Part shown: positions 52,738 to 62,871 of the stretch, piece by piece
How positions within the stretch are numbered: the stretch's first letter is position 1
Layout of the letters: the number at the start of each line of letters is the position of its first letter
Made by a program: the position numbers and the translations under genes
NCBI GenBank assembly: GCA_036267355.1
Contig: DATAWG010000098.1
Coordinates: forward strand, 62,001-126,000
DNA length: 64,000 nucleotides
Direction of reading: 5' to 3'
Source of the DNA: Pirellulales bacterium
GTDB taxonomy: Bacteria; Planctomycetota; Planctomycetia; Pirellulales; DATAWG01
The notes under the pieces: model-generated
Told to the model about the DNA's origin: nothing
Databases searched by the model: none
Seen by the model: the letters and a program-made list of their open reading frames with translations, nothing else

Positions 52738-53280
52738 TCAAGCCGCGCGGCGGTGAGATGCGGCTGGGGCGAGCGATGGCAACGTGCTGGGCGGCAATTT
52801 GCGCCATACGGTTTTTGCACCGTTGGCTTCGGCCGCGTAGAGCATTGCCGCGGGCGACAGCATACGCGGAATATAGTGCCAGGCTTCGCCAAGTCGCTCG
52901 ACCACACGTTCCGCAGAGACGAGCACCAATTCATTGCCCGGCAGAGCGTTGGCCGAGCGAACCAGCGACTGCACGGCGTCGCCGGGAATCAGGTGCACCC
53001 GGGCGCCGGTGGCGCGCAGCATTCGATACGCTTGCTTAAGCGAAACCGCCGCGGTTTCCGATCTTGGTCCGGCTTCGAACAAATCGACGCCGATGTAGCG
53101 AATTTCGGACGCCGCATGGTATCGCCGAGCAAGGCGGATCATTCGCAACCCACGCCGCAAATCGCCGATGCCGATCTCCATGATTCGCCGCACTTTCGTC
53201 TTCCGAATAGCGCGAAACAAAACGCGTTCGCCGGAAGGTTGGGAAAGATAGGCCAACCAAATAGATTCGAGTGAATTCAC
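52738..53280 (-). CDS. Conserved hypothetical protein, methyltransferase-like fold
   Basis: The product has 180 residues. RRIMEIGIGDLRRGLRMIRL has the position and pattern of a glycine-rich SAM-binding loop, RYIGVDLFEAG that of the ribose-binding acidic strand, and VHLIPGDAVQSL a further core strand. The motif is weak (E-x-G-x-G-D instead of G-x-G-x-G), so binding of SAM is uncertain. It opens MNSLESIWLAYLSQPSGERV. It lies upstream of the S10 promoter in the same direction. I know of similar planctomycete proteins without assigned function. Confidence 0.75.
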   Translation of the reverse strand: MNSLESIWLAYLSQPSGERVLFRAIRKTKVRRIMEIGIGDLRRGLRMIRLARRYHAASEIRYIGVDLFEAGPRSETAAVSLKQAYRMLRATGARVHLIPGDAVQSLVRSANALPGNELVLVSAERVVERLGEAWHYIPRMLSPAAMLYAAEANGAKTVWRKLPPSTLPSLAPAASHRRAA

Positions 53281-53498
53281 GGCGGGCAGGATCCGTTCGG
53301 GCAGCCGTTCAGGAAAAGGTTCTACTCTCTCAATTTCGGCCAGCGCAGGACGCCGAGTTGACCAGAAGTCGGCCCCGTTCCACCTTCCCGTGGGTGCGCC
53401 GCACGAACCTGCGAAGATGCGGCCGCAGAACCGCCGAACAACACCAAAAACGGTCGAACGCGATGTTTTTTTTCGCGACGATCGTCCCGCTGCCAGCG

Positions 53499-54449
53499 CT
53501 ATTTGGCGACTTTGAGAAATTCACTTTGGTAGTAATCGATCGAGCGCCGCAAACCTTCCTCGAAGCTCACTCGCGGCTCGTAGCGCAGCAATTGCCGAGC
53601 GAGCGTAATATCGGCAAGACTTTCGCGCACATCGCCGGGCCGCGGCGGGGCGAATTGCGGCTTGGCCGGCGTGCCGAGCAAGCGCGAGAGCACGTCGAGC
53701 AAGTCCAAGAGCGTCACGCTTCGCCCCGCGGCCAGATTGATCACGCGCCCCGACACGCCCGGCGCTTCTGCTGCCAACAAATTGCCGGCCACGACATCCC
53801 CGACAAATGTGAAATCGCGCGATTGCAGGCCATCGCCGAACACGGTGGGCTGCTTGCCCGATAGCAGGATCGTGATGAACTTCGGTATGACGGCCGAGTA
53901 TTCGCTGTTGGGATCTTGCCGCGGGCCGAACACGTTGAAATAGCGGAGCGTAACGGTTTCGATCTTTCGCATCGCCGCATACGCATGGCAATAGAGTTCG
54001 GCGGCGATTTTTGCGGCCCCGTAAGGCGAGATCGGCAGCGGCAGATCGGTTTCGCGCTTCGAGGTCGACGGCTGATCGCCGTAGGCGCTGCTCGAGCCGG
54101 CGTAGACGATTCGCCGCACATTCGCTCGGCTGGCCGCGTCCAAGAGCGCAAGCGTCCCGCTGACGCACGCGGCATTCGTCTCCAACGGCCGTTCGACGCT
54201 TCGCGGCACCGACGCCAGCGCGGCTTCGTGAAAGATGCAATCCACTCCGGCAACGGCTCGGCCGAGGGCGGCCTCGTCGTTCAAGTCGGCCTCGATGAAT
54301 TCAATCCGATCGCGCACCGTGGCGAGATTGGAAAGCTTGCCGGTCGACAGATTATCGAGCACGCGCACGCGGTCGCCGCGCTGAACCAAAGCTTCGGCGA
54401 CATGCGACCCGATAAAACCCGCCCCGCCGGTCACGAGAACATTTCGCAT
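53499..54449 (-). CDS. NAD-dependent sugar-nucleotide epimerase (GalE-like, extended SDR)
   Basis: A 316-residue enzyme that probably interconverts UDP-sugars. The NAD-binding loop is VLVTGGAGFIGSHVAEALVQ. VYAGSSSAYGDQP supplies the catalytic serine and SPYGAAKIAAELY the Tyr-x3-Lys pair. RYFNVFGPRQDPNSEYSAVI and DFTFVGDVVAGNLLA are sugar-binding blocks of the UDP-glucose/GlcNAc 4-epimerase group. The frame continues far upstream, but the glycine-rich loop fixes the ATG at 54449. No surface-sugar cluster is adjacent, so the pathway (lipopolysaccharide, O-glycan or galactose use) is not known. Confidence 0.93.
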   Translation of the reverse strand: MRNVLVTGGAGFIGSHVAEALVQRGDRVRVLDNLSTGKLSNLATVRDRIEFIEADLNDEAALGRAVAGVDCIFHEAALASVPRSVERPLETNAACVSGTLALLDAASRANVRRIVYAGSSSAYGDQPSTSKRETDLPLPISPYGAAKIAAELYCHAYAAMRKIETVTLRYFNVFGPRQDPNSEYSAVIPKFITILLSGKQPTVFGDGLQSRDFTFVGDVVAGNLLAAEAPGVSGRVINLAAGRSVTLLDLLDVLSRLLGTPAKPQFAPPRPGDVRESLADITLARQLLRYEPRVSFEEGLRRSIDYYQSEFLKVAK

Positions 54450-54684
54450 GGAAAAAATGATGGGCCAGGGGTGGGGAGAATCAGGACCAAGATGGTTGGC
54501 CGAAGCGGAGTTTTTGTAGCAACCGACAAACCGTGGGGCAAACGCCGCCACGCAAGTGTAGCACACGCCCACCGGCCGCGCGCTCGCTTCCCCCTGTGCC
54601 CATGTGGGAGTGCCGCAGCAGCGGGCCCTGGTATCGCCAATGCCAACATTCAAAGGCTGATGAATAATTCCGATTGCAGGAGTG

Positions 54685-56061
54685 CTATTGCAATTTCTTC
54701 GTGCCCAGGCACCAGAGAAAGTGGTTGCTGCGGATGAACATCCTGCCGTCAGCCATTGCGGGGGTGGCGTCAGCCCCATCGCTCAATTCGCACAGCGCGA
54801 TCTGGCGAAAAGTTCGTTCGGCCGCAACGACGAGCGTCGTTCCATCCCGACCCATGCAATAGACGCGGTCGCCACTGCCGACGAGCGAGGCGTAAGCCCC
54901 CGGTGCCCGCTGCTTCCATTGCTGCTCGCCCGTCGTTGCATCCAGGCAGACCAGCGATCCGGGTGTGACCGCCATGAATAAAAGGCCGTGCGTGACCAGC
55001 GGGCTCGATGTCTCGCTCAATCCTTTTTTGTATTGCCAGAGCAACTTCGGATTTGTGGCGCCTCCATAGCACATCAGGCTCGACCCGACGTTCAGAAGGT
55101 ACAAGCGATTGTCGGCCCAAGTCGGGGATGGCGCGACTTGGCCGGTGACGCCGTCCAGATCCCACACGACCTGTCCCTTTTTGTCGAATCCGGTGATAGA
55201 CCCATTTGCATTGGCGACCCAGATCGGCGACCCGTCGGCTTCTGGGATCACGATTGGCGACGACCACGATGCGCCGCGCGAGCGTTGGCGTTCCCAGATC
55301 GTCTTTCCGGACGTGCCGTCCAGACACAGCACCTTGCCATTCTCCTGCCAGTCAAGCTGGATGAACACCATCTTATTCCATATCGCAGGCGACGAAGCAT
55401 GGCCGTATCCAATCACCGGGCGTTGAAGAAAGTTCTTCCATCGCAATTTGCCGTCGTGGGAAAAACAGGCCAGATCTCCGGTTCCGAACAGGGCGCAGAC
55501 TCCATCGGCATCGCATGCGGGCGTCGGAAGAGCAAGCGCCGAATCGGCAACCGACGGCAGCGCCTCGCCGCCTCCGCCATCCGGAACCACTTGGCGCCAA
55601 AGTTGTCTCCCATTTTCGGTATCGAACGCAACGACCGCACGCTCATCGTGATTCGCTTCCGTGATGTAGATGTGATTCCTCCAGACGACCGGCGAACTTG
55701 TGCATGACGTCGCCAGCGGTGTTTTCCAGACCACGCCGCGAGCGGTGCTGCCGTCCCAATCGAGCGGCGCGTTGTTCCAACTCGACACGCCGCACCTGGG
55801 ACCGCGAAAACAGCTCCAGTCGCTCCCGGCGGCCTTCGTTGGGGGCGCCGCCGGCACCACTGACGCCGGGCTCTTCGCGGCGGTTCGCCCGCCGTCATTG
55901 AAACTGGTTGCTGCCGGCGCAGGCGCGCGGCTGGAATCGGCGGTTTGTTCGGCCGGCGGCGCGCCCGAGCAAACGACGACCATCGCAAACGCGAGCATCC
56001 AGGAGAAAGCAGGTGTTGCCATCGTCGTAATTTGGAATGAAGCACGCGACGCGGTTTGCAT
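54685..56061 (-). CDS. Exported PQQ-like beta-propeller protein
   Basis: The product has about 458 residues. A signal peptide (hydrophobic SWMLAFAMVVVCSG) is followed by an Ala/Pro-rich linker and then an eight-bladed propeller from about residue 80. Blades show the usual pattern with W at the end: SCTSSPVVWRNHIYIT, VVAFDTENGRQLWRQ, VLCLDGTSGKTIWERQ, LVCLDATTGEQQWKQ. SDWSCFRGPRCGVS is the planctomycete-type opening (compare WPQFRGP). The family binds no PQQ in most planctomycetes and its function is unknown. The start could be 56061 (Arg in the signal) or 56022. Confidence 0.88.
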   Translation of the reverse strand: MQTASRASFQITTMATPAFSWMLAFAMVVVCSGAPPAEQTADSSRAPAPAATSFNDGGRTAAKSPASVVPAAPPTKAAGSDWSCFRGPRCGVSSWNNAPLDWDGSTARGVVWKTPLATSCTSSPVVWRNHIYITEANHDERAVVAFDTENGRQLWRQVVPDGGGGEALPSVADSALALPTPACDADGVCALFGTGDLACFSHDGKLRWKNFLQRPVIGYGHASSPAIWNKMVFIQLDWQENGKVLCLDGTSGKTIWERQRSRGASWSSPIVIPEADGSPIWVANANGSITGFDKKGQVVWDLDGVTGQVAPSPTWADNRLYLLNVGSSLMCYGGATNPKLLWQYKKGLSETSSPLVTHGLLFMAVTPGSLVCLDATTGEQQWKQRAPGAYASLVGSGDRVYCMGRDGTTLVVAAERTFRQIALCELSDGADATPAMADGRMFIRSNHFLWCLGTKKLQ

Positions 56062-56188
56062 CCGTAGCTCGCTGCGCTCAGGAATTTTCAAATCGCCGCT
56101 TTAGAGAAACATCGGAGGGCCGCCACCCTCACGGAGGCAATCGGCGGCCCTCGAAAATATATCCGGGCTCAGGAGTTTCTTACGCCAT

Positions 56189-58081
56189 TCAGTCGGCCAA
56201 GGTCAGAGCCGGGTCGCCGAACAACACCAGGGAAGGCGCGTCGATCTCGATGCAATTATTCGAGTCTTTGCTCGACTGATCCGCGCTTTGCTTGGGCGCC
56301 CAACGCTGATATGCCTGCCATTTGGCTTCCAGCAGCGCCTCGCCAACGGTCATCTTCTTCATGAGGAAATTGTCCCAGAATAGAATTGCTTGATCCGCCC
56401 CGACGCCCTTGGGCGCATAGCGCCAAAAGCAGATCGACTGGCATTTGTTGGGCGCCATGTAGGCGATCAAACCGGCGTGAATCGCCGCGGGGGGCAGGTA
56501 TTCCGCGTTCGTCCGGAAATTGGCGTTCACCGTTCCGACGTTGCACCCGATTACGTAGGCGACCGTTGGCGCCTTGAAGTTCAATCGCTTGCGGTACTCG
56601 GCCCCGGTTGCCAGATAGTTTTTCAGATCCTTGCCGGTTCTTCCCGATTCGATCCGCAGATAAGGCGGATCGCCGTGCGCGACATACTGAACGAATCCAT
56701 AGTCGCTTGTGGAATGGAACAGGTCGGGCGCCTTCAGGCCAGTGCTTTGCGGATTGGTTTCATCCCTGGGAAAGACATAGCTCGCGGCCAAGCCGGCCTT
56801 GGCAAATTCGTGTGCCACTTCGCCTGCTGGATGAAACGGCTCGTGCGGAGAGGCATCAGGACCACCCTCGTCGGGCTGATTCAGGCGGTGCCCGTCGAGC
56901 ACGATCGCCCTTTTCTCCCATCCCTGCGGCGCCAGGCTAGCGTACCGACCGCCTGGCAAATACTGCTTGCGGAAAAACGTTTTGACAAGCATCAGCGACG
57001 CGTCATGAATGTTGTCGGCCATGATGCGCCCGACGGCCAGGTCCGGCTTGACGAAATGCGTGAAATCCACGTCAGCCCGGAGCGTGGCGTAAGGCGTGTC
57101 CGAAGGCACATAATCGATGGAAAGGCTCCAAAACGTATATTTCGCGTGCAGATCGATGTAGTAATGCGGCAGCGCCTTGGAACCGCCCACCATCGCCAGG
57201 AAGCGCGGTTTCTGGCCGTTGCTAATCAGATATTTGGCCGCCGCGCGGCAATCGGCTTTGAGCCGCTTCATCACCGGCATCACCGACGCCAGTTTTTCCG
57301 CGTCGGCTTGATCGCCCAGGCTCACGCCCAGATCATTCAGCTTCTGCCGATCACCCGTGTAGTTGCCCGTCTGCACGATCGCGTGGCGATAGGCCGCCAA
57401 GGGCGCGCTGGCCAGCGACAGATACGGCCATTGCACGTTTGGATCGAGTTTATCGGCGGTGTCGGTGGGATTGGTGGCGATCACGTAATCGCAGGGAATT
57501 TTCAATTCGTTCATGAGTCTCAACTGAAATTTCCAGACCGCCTCCTTGCCGTCGAGCGCCACGACTTCCACATTCGGAATTTTAATGCTGCCGACCACGA
57601 CGGCTTTCGTCGTGCCCAGGGCTTTGAGTGTGGCCGCGTCGGGATTCACCAGGATCGGCGCTGAAAGCAGAGAAGCGCTCGGCACGATCCAAAGCGCGTG
57701 CTCGTAATCCGCGACGGCGAAGACGGTTTCCGCCTTTTTCCAATATTTTCGGGCGATTGCCGCTGTGGCCGCCTGGGCATCGGGGCCGAAGTCTTTCACC
57801 GACGCGGAGGTGGCAGGAATTGCCACCTCGGGGTTTGAAGTTCCGTCGTCAAGGATGAGAGGAACGGACCCGCCGTGATTATAAAACACTGGCGTGATGC
57901 AGGCCGCCGTCAATGTCTGCCACTGCTGGCGGTCGAGCCTAAGCACCAGCGCCTTGGCCGGCGGCGCGAAGTCGGCTTCGGCGTGGACGGCTACGGTTTC
58001 AGCGACTGCGACGCGGACTCCGGCAAGAGCGGTGCCGGCAACGCATACGAGTGCGAGGTACAAACGGTAGCGATTCTTCAT
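56189..58081 (-). CDS. Exported gingipain-like cysteine peptidase (family C25)
   Basis: A 630-residue exported protein. MKNRYRLYLALVCVAGTALA is the signal. FVQYVAHGDPP carries the candidate catalytic histidine H469 and AYVIGCNVGTVN the catalytic cysteine C513, in the caspase-like order (His first, then Cys about 44 residues later) of gingipains. LAVGRIMADN and the terminal SLVLFGDPALTL are also C25 hallmarks. There is no long propeptide or adhesin domain, and no type IX sorting domain at the end. It may be a secreted protease active at the cell surface. The gene follows the PQQ-propeller gene on the upstream side by about 127 bases, so the two may share a transcript. Confidence 0.85.
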   Translation of the reverse strand: MKNRYRLYLALVCVAGTALAGVRVAVAETVAVHAEADFAPPAKALVLRLDRQQWQTLTAACITPVFYNHGGSVPLILDDGTSNPEVAIPATSASVKDFGPDAQAATAAIARKYWKKAETVFAVADYEHALWIVPSASLLSAPILVNPDAATLKALGTTKAVVVGSIKIPNVEVVALDGKEAVWKFQLRLMNELKIPCDYVIATNPTDTADKLDPNVQWPYLSLASAPLAAYRHAIVQTGNYTGDRQKLNDLGVSLGDQADAEKLASVMPVMKRLKADCRAAAKYLISNGQKPRFLAMVGGSKALPHYYIDLHAKYTFWSLSIDYVPSDTPYATLRADVDFTHFVKPDLAVGRIMADNIHDASLMLVKTFFRKQYLPGGRYASLAPQGWEKRAIVLDGHRLNQPDEGGPDASPHEPFHPAGEVAHEFAKAGLAASYVFPRDETNPQSTGLKAPDLFHSTSDYGFVQYVAHGDPPYLRIESGRTGKDLKNYLATGAEYRKRLNFKAPTVAYVIGCNVGTVNANFRTNAEYLPPAAIHAGLIAYMAPNKCQSICFWRYAPKGVGADQAILFWDNFLMKKMTVGEALLEAKWQAYQRWAPKQSADQSSKDSNNCIEIDAPSLVLFGDPALTLAD

Positions 58082-58533
58082 GGAAAACTCCGGGAGAATG
58101 AACGGATTTGTTCGGCTGGCGAGTGGTCGACGCCGTGCGAGCCCATTCGACGCGGTGGGGAAACTGGCTGCGTTGGTCTAGTTCGATCGGCGGTCTCGTT
58201 CGTGCCACGCCGATACCGTCAGCCCGGAGCAGCAAAGTATAATTGGATGCGACGGTGCTTTTCCATTTGGCGACGTCGTGCGAATTCGGTCCCGCTCGAT
58301 GATGAAATCTGTAGCCGTTGTGCCGACGCCGCGCGGGCGCTATGCGATCCCGCACTTCCATCGTAAGATGAGAAGCGATCGCCGGAGTTCCGTTCGCAAG
58401 GAGAGGTTTGCAACCCGCCTCCCGTGGCAATATTTCAGCGATGCTTTCTCGACACCAATTTTCGAGGCTCATTTCGTAAGCCTCGATGCATTTGCGATTT
58501 CGACCGCCGCAACCTTCTTTGGATGGAGTAATC
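58082..58533. other. 452-base spacer between divergent genes
   Basis: It separates the C25 peptidase (leftward) from osmC-like gene (rightward). No repeat or gene is seen. GGAG at 58525-58528 serves the OsmC start. Confidence 0.5.
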
Positions 58534-58989
58534 ATGGGAATGACCGTGACCCTCGACCGGATGATTCACACGATCGCCACCCACGACGGATTGGGAAAGG
58601 AACTCGATCTCGGGGAATGCGCCAATGCGGGTGGAGATCTCAGTCCGATCGACGTTTTGGCAATGAGCCTGGCGTCGTGCGTCTTGCTTGTTATGGCCAA
58701 AGCAGCACGGGCCAAAGCGATTGATCTGACCGGCGCCTGGGCAGCGGTTTCCGACGATGTAAAAGAGTATAAGATCAAGTCTATCACCGTGACAATCCAT
58801 TCTCCGCAATCTCCGTCGGAGACAGACCGCTCATTTCTGGAAAAGGAAAGTCACGCGTGTCCGGTTTATCTGGCCGTTCAGGACAATATCAACGTGAATC
58901 TGACGTTTGCGTGGGGCTGCGAGGCCGCGCGGCCGGCGAATTGCCGACCCGCCCCGCAAGCGGCGGCGTGCGCTCAAACCACGAATTGA
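58534..58989 (+). CDS. OsmC/Ohr family protein
   Basis: A 151-residue cytoplasmic protein of the OsmC family, thiol-dependent enzymes that remove organic hydroperoxides. The two redox cysteines are C49 (MSLASCVLLVMAKAARAKAI) and C109 (ESHACPVY). LSPIDVLAMSL is conserved. It is closer to the general OsmC type (YhfA-like) than to Ohr. An extra cysteine-containing C-terminal tail (CEAARPANCRPAPQAAACAQ) is unusual for the family. The ATG is six bases after GGAG. Confidence 0.9.
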   Translation: MGMTVTLDRMIHTIATHDGLGKELDLGECANAGGDLSPIDVLAMSLASCVLLVMAKAARAKAIDLTGAWAAVSDDVKEYKIKSITVTIHSPQSPSETDRSFLEKESHACPVYLAVQDNINVNLTFAWGCEAARPANCRPAPQAAACAQTTN

Positions 58990-59213
58990 GCCTGACTTGA
59001 AGCAGGACATGAGTATCCGAAACGTGAGAATTGTGGCTTCCGAGGACTCGTCAAAACGCTTTGGTTTAACGCGGTCATCCATGCCGTGGTGCGGGAGGTT
59101 CCGGAAGGAGCAAGTTCGGACATGTCCGCTATTCCAGATGATGCCGCTGGTCTTCGACGCACAGATCGGGGGCTGAAATTGATTGAAAATGCTAATCCGC
59201 GGAGGAGTCGCAC

Positions 59214-62200
59214 GTGAACGCTCGCATCGTCGCTCGCTCGTTTGTGGTCGTAATGGGTCTTCTGGTTTTCGGGTTCGCCTCGCAGTTGCTTGCCGGCGAA
59301 CCAGGCAACCTCGTCGTCGATGGCGGCTTCGAACAAACGATGTCTCCCAACCAGTTCGGGCATGTATTCAAGAAATGGGGCGGCTGGAAATACGAAGGCG
59401 ATTGCGAATTCCGCGTGGGGCAAGTCGCGCATCGCGGCAAGACATCGTGCCTGCTGTTCGCTGCCGGGCCGGCCAAAATCCGCGTCTCACAGACGATCAA
59501 AAATCTTTCGCCAGGGCGCTACAAACTGACGGCGTGGATTCGCGGGTTGGACATCGGCGAAGGCCTTTGGCATAGCACCACGGAGTTCGCGATCGACGGC
59601 AAATACATGGGGCTCAAGAAAAACGGCACTTTCGGCTGGAGCCCGCTCTCCTATGTCGTGGAAATCAAGCAGCGAAAGGATGTCGATCTGGCGTTCGGCC
59701 TGTGGGCGCCGGGTTATTTCTGGATCAGCGATGTGTCGCTCCGTTCGGTGCCATCCGACACGGCTCTCACCGCGGCGCCGGCGATCGGCGCAGAAGAAAA
59801 GCCGATCGTGCCGCCCGGCCCGTTGGGAGCGGATCCGGTTCGCTGCCCGGTGTGCGGTTATCAAAACGCGGCCGATGCGAAAACGTGCTACGCCTGCGGG
59901 GCGGAACTAGCAGGGCATGCAATCGCTCACGGCCCGGCATCGCGAGTGCTCGCTTCGTTCAAAGACACGAATCCCTTCAGTGGCGGAACGGTCGTGGCGG
60001 AGCATGCCGCCGCGGGCGCGAAATCGTTGCGGCTCGACCATGGCTACGCCGTATGGGATGCGGCGCAGGATTGGTCGGGCTACGATTATCTCAAGGCCAA
60101 TGTCTTTTCCGATTCTGAAAGCCCCACGCCGCTGCATATCGAAATGCGCGATCGCAGCACCCGGGATTATTGGACCCGCTTGAACTACGAAACGATGCTG
60201 CCGCCGGGCAAGAGCACGCTCGTGCTGCCGCTTGGGCAACTCTACGTTGGCGAAAAGGCGCGGCCCGGCCGCAAGCTTTTGCTGGGCGCGATTACGCAGC
60301 TTGTCTTCGGCATCGACGAAAAGGCCGGCGGACCGATCTATCTCGCCAACGTTCGCTTGGATCGCGATATCGAAACATCGCAAACCATGTTCAAAGGGCT
60401 ATCGGCCTTTTCGTTTGGACCGGCCGACGGCCCCCTGATGCCCGGCTTCACGCGTGTCGATCCTTCGACGGTCTATAGCCGGGGACGCGGCTTCGGGCTG
60501 AAGAATGCCCAGATCTGGCGCACCAGCGACGTGCTCCAGCCCGATCCGCTGTACGAAAATTTCATGTGCATCACCGGCGGCGAATTTGCCGTCGATCTGC
60601 CGGACGGCCATTATCACGTGTTCGTGAATATCGACAATCCTTCCGGCTTCTGGGGCGAATATCAGAATTACCGCCGCCGCGCAATTCTTGCCCAGGGCGA
60701 ACCCGTGCTGCAAGAATCGATGACGTTCGATTCGCTGAAGAAAAAATATTTCCGCTATTGGAACACCGAAGACCTGCCCTCGGACGACACGTTCGACAAA
60801 TACCAACGTCCCTACTATCACGAGAAGGAATTCGATGTCGACGTGAAAAACGGGCAATTGGATCTCGGTTTCCGCGGCGAAGCCTATGCCTGCAGCGTTT
60901 CGGCGGTAGTGATTTATCCGGCCGGCAAGGCCGAGCAAGGCCGCAAGTTTCTCGATTCCGTCGTCGCCAAACGGCGATTCTTCTTCGACAACTACTTCCA
61001 TCGCATTCTGCACAAACCCACGGGCGACTCGCTCGCCCCGTCCGCCATCGACACCCGCCGCGGCTACGTCGTCTTCTCGCGCGAACCGATGCAAGACGTC
61101 TACTACAACGACACGCCGCGGAAAGAAGAAATCGGCCGGCCGGTGTCTGGCTTCGGATTCGCCGGCCAATACGAACCGCTGACGCTCAGCGTCTGCCCGC
61201 TCGTGGATTTGGGCAGCGCGACCGTCTCGATCAGCGATCTGTCGGGGCCCGGAAAAATCTCCGCCGACCGCATCGCCGTCGGCTATGTCTCATATCGGCT
61301 GACGCGCGTGGCGAGCGACGGCTCGGTGTACACGATCACTCCGCGATTGGTCATTCCTCGCGCGACTGTCGCCATACCCAAGAGCGTTACGCGGCGATTC
61401 TGGCTTACGATCCATCCGGCCGACGATACCAAGCCAGGACTCTATCACGGCAAAATCACGATCACGCCCGAGCATGGCGAACCGGCGGAAGTCGCGGTCG
61501 AATATCGCGTTTATCCAGGCACGCTCGATCCGGCCGACATTCCTGTCGGGCCATATGCCCATGAGATCGGCATCCCGTGGGACCAATCCGACCCGGCCAC
61601 GATTGCATGGAATCAGACGATGGAAGCGCGCAGCTTGCGCAGGCTGCACGACTACGGTTTCACATCTTTCTCCGGAATGCCGATCGTGCGCTACCTCGGC
61701 TTCAAGGCCGGCAAGCCGCAACTGGATTTCAGCACCGGCGACGCGCAGATGGCGCTCGCCCGCCGCTGCGGCTTCACGATGCCGGTGGTCACCTACACCG
61801 AATTCCCCGGCTTGAATCTTTATTTCAAAGACGAAGCAGCGATGCACGCGGCCGGCTTCAGCGACTATAGCAAGTTCGTAAGAGCCGTTTTCACCGCGAT
61901 CCAGCAGCATGCCGACGCCGCGGGCTGGCTGCCGGTGTATTGGAACATCGCCGACGAGCCGGTCGGCGACGATGTCGTTCGGGCCGGCGAAAATGCGGCC
62001 GCCTATCGGGCCGCCTTTCCCAACGGGCCGCCGTTTTTCACCGGCGCGACAAGTTTCGATTCCGCCAAGGCCGACGATCCGCATTTCATCTTCGCCAAGG
62101 CCCTGCACGTCGCCGACATGAACGGCCACAACGAGCCGAGCATCGAAATGATTCACCGTGCCGGCAGCGATTGGGCCTTTTACAACAATGCGAATCGCTG

Positions 62201-62603
62201 GACGTTTGGCGTCTACATGTACAAAGCCGTCAAGCAATTCGACATGAAATTCCGTCTCGGCTGGCATTGGCACGCCGTCGGCGGCGATCCGTACTACGCG
62301 CTCGATTGCCGCGAAGATGACTATGCCTGGTGCAACGCCAATCCCGACGGCGAATTGATTCCATCGCTCGAATTCGAACGCCAGATGCGCGGCGGAGTGG
62401 ACGACTATCGCACGATGCTCACGTTGGCCCGCCTGGCCCGCGAAAGCCACGACCGCTCCGCCGACGAATTGATCGCCCACCGATTGGCCGCATTCAAGCT
62501 CGGCCAAACCGATCACGACGCAATCTTCCCGCATTCCGACTATCGAGACTTCCGCAAAACCATGTCCGAAGCGATCGCTCGGCTGCGGGTTACTGGAAAC
62601 TAA
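59214..62603 (+). CDS. Very large exported protein, GH123/DUF4091-like, with an internal zinc ribbon
   Basis: The product has 1129 residues. A signal peptide (ARSFVVVMGLLVFGFASQLL, cleavage near LAG) is followed by a carbohydrate-binding-like sandwich (about 30-190, NLVVDGGFEQTMSPNQ). A zinc ribbon at about 210-230 has C211, C214, C225 and C228. Further beta-sandwich regions lead to a region at about 690-1120 that resembles GH123/DUF4091 glycoside hydrolases: PYAHEIGIPWDQ, AGWLPVYWNIADEPVGDD with the probable catalytic acidic pair, and a TIM-barrel-like WHWHAVGGDPYYALDC. It is probably a surface or periplasmic glycosidase. The zinc ribbon in an exported protein is unusual. Confidence 0.85.
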   Translation: MNARIVARSFVVVMGLLVFGFASQLLAGEPGNLVVDGGFEQTMSPNQFGHVFKKWGGWKYEGDCEFRVGQVAHRGKTSCLLFAAGPAKIRVSQTIKNLSPGRYKLTAWIRGLDIGEGLWHSTTEFAIDGKYMGLKKNGTFGWSPLSYVVEIKQRKDVDLAFGLWAPGYFWISDVSLRSVPSDTALTAAPAIGAEEKPIVPPGPLGADPVRCPVCGYQNAADAKTCYACGAELAGHAIAHGPASRVLASFKDTNPFSGGTVVAEHAAAGAKSLRLDHGYAVWDAAQDWSGYDYLKANVFSDSESPTPLHIEMRDRSTRDYWTRLNYETMLPPGKSTLVLPLGQLYVGEKARPGRKLLLGAITQLVFGIDEKAGGPIYLANVRLDRDIETSQTMFKGLSAFSFGPADGPLMPGFTRVDPSTVYSRGRGFGLKNAQIWRTSDVLQPDPLYENFMCITGGEFAVDLPDGHYHVFVNIDNPSGFWGEYQNYRRRAILAQGEPVLQESMTFDSLKKKYFRYWNTEDLPSDDTFDKYQRPYYHEKEFDVDVKNGQLDLGFRGEAYACSVSAVVIYPAGKAEQGRKFLDSVVAKRRFFFDNYFHRILHKPTGDSLAPSAIDTRRGYVVFSREPMQDVYYNDTPRKEEIGRPVSGFGFAGQYEPLTLSVCPLVDLGSATVSISDLSGPGKISADRIAVGYVSYRLTRVASDGSVYTITPRLVIPRATVAIPKSVTRRFWLTIHPADDTKPGLYHGKITITPEHGEPAEVAVEYRVYPGTLDPADIPVGPYAHEIGIPWDQSDPATIAWNQTMEARSLRRLHDYGFTSFSGMPIVRYLGFKAGKPQLDFSTGDAQMALARRCGFTMPVVTYTEFPGLNLYFKDEAAMHAAGFSDYSKFVRAVFTAIQQHADAAGWLPVYWNIADEPVGDDVVRAGENAAAYRAAFPNGPPFFTGATSFDSAKADDPHFIFAKALHVADMNGHNEPSIEMIHRAGSDWAFYNNANRWTFGVYMYKAVKQFDMKFRLGWHWHAVGGDPYYALDCREDDYAWCNANPDGELIPSLEFERQMRGGVDDYRTMLTLARLARESHDRSADELIAHRLAAFKLGQTDHDAIFPHSDYRDFRKTMSEAIARLRVTGN

Positions 62604-62679
62604 ACCAGCCTGATTGGCAGATTCGCCGACCGTAGCGAATCGCAGGCGCGGTCCAACGCCGAAACGAAAATTCCGTTTG

Positions 62680-62742
62680 CGCGGCGGCTAGCCCCTTGCC
62701 GCTCACGACGAGCGCCCGTGTGTGAGCGGCAAGGCGCTAGTC
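62680..62742. repeat. Inverted repeat upstream of the cupin gene
   Basis: GGCGGCTAGCCCCTTGCCGC continuing TCAC pairs with GTGAGCGGCAAGGCGCTAGT continuing CGCC across about 18 bases. It lies 77 bases after the preceding stop codon and may end that transcript, though without a T-run. Confidence 0.8.
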
Positions 62743-62871
62743 GCCGGTGCATCGTTGATCACGACCGCGAAAACCGTCACCCGGCACGGGCGGCGCCACT
62801 CCCGTAGAATTTCAGGTGTCGGATTACATCAAAGCCTGACGCTCGGTCGGCCCACAACCGGAGAAATGCAA

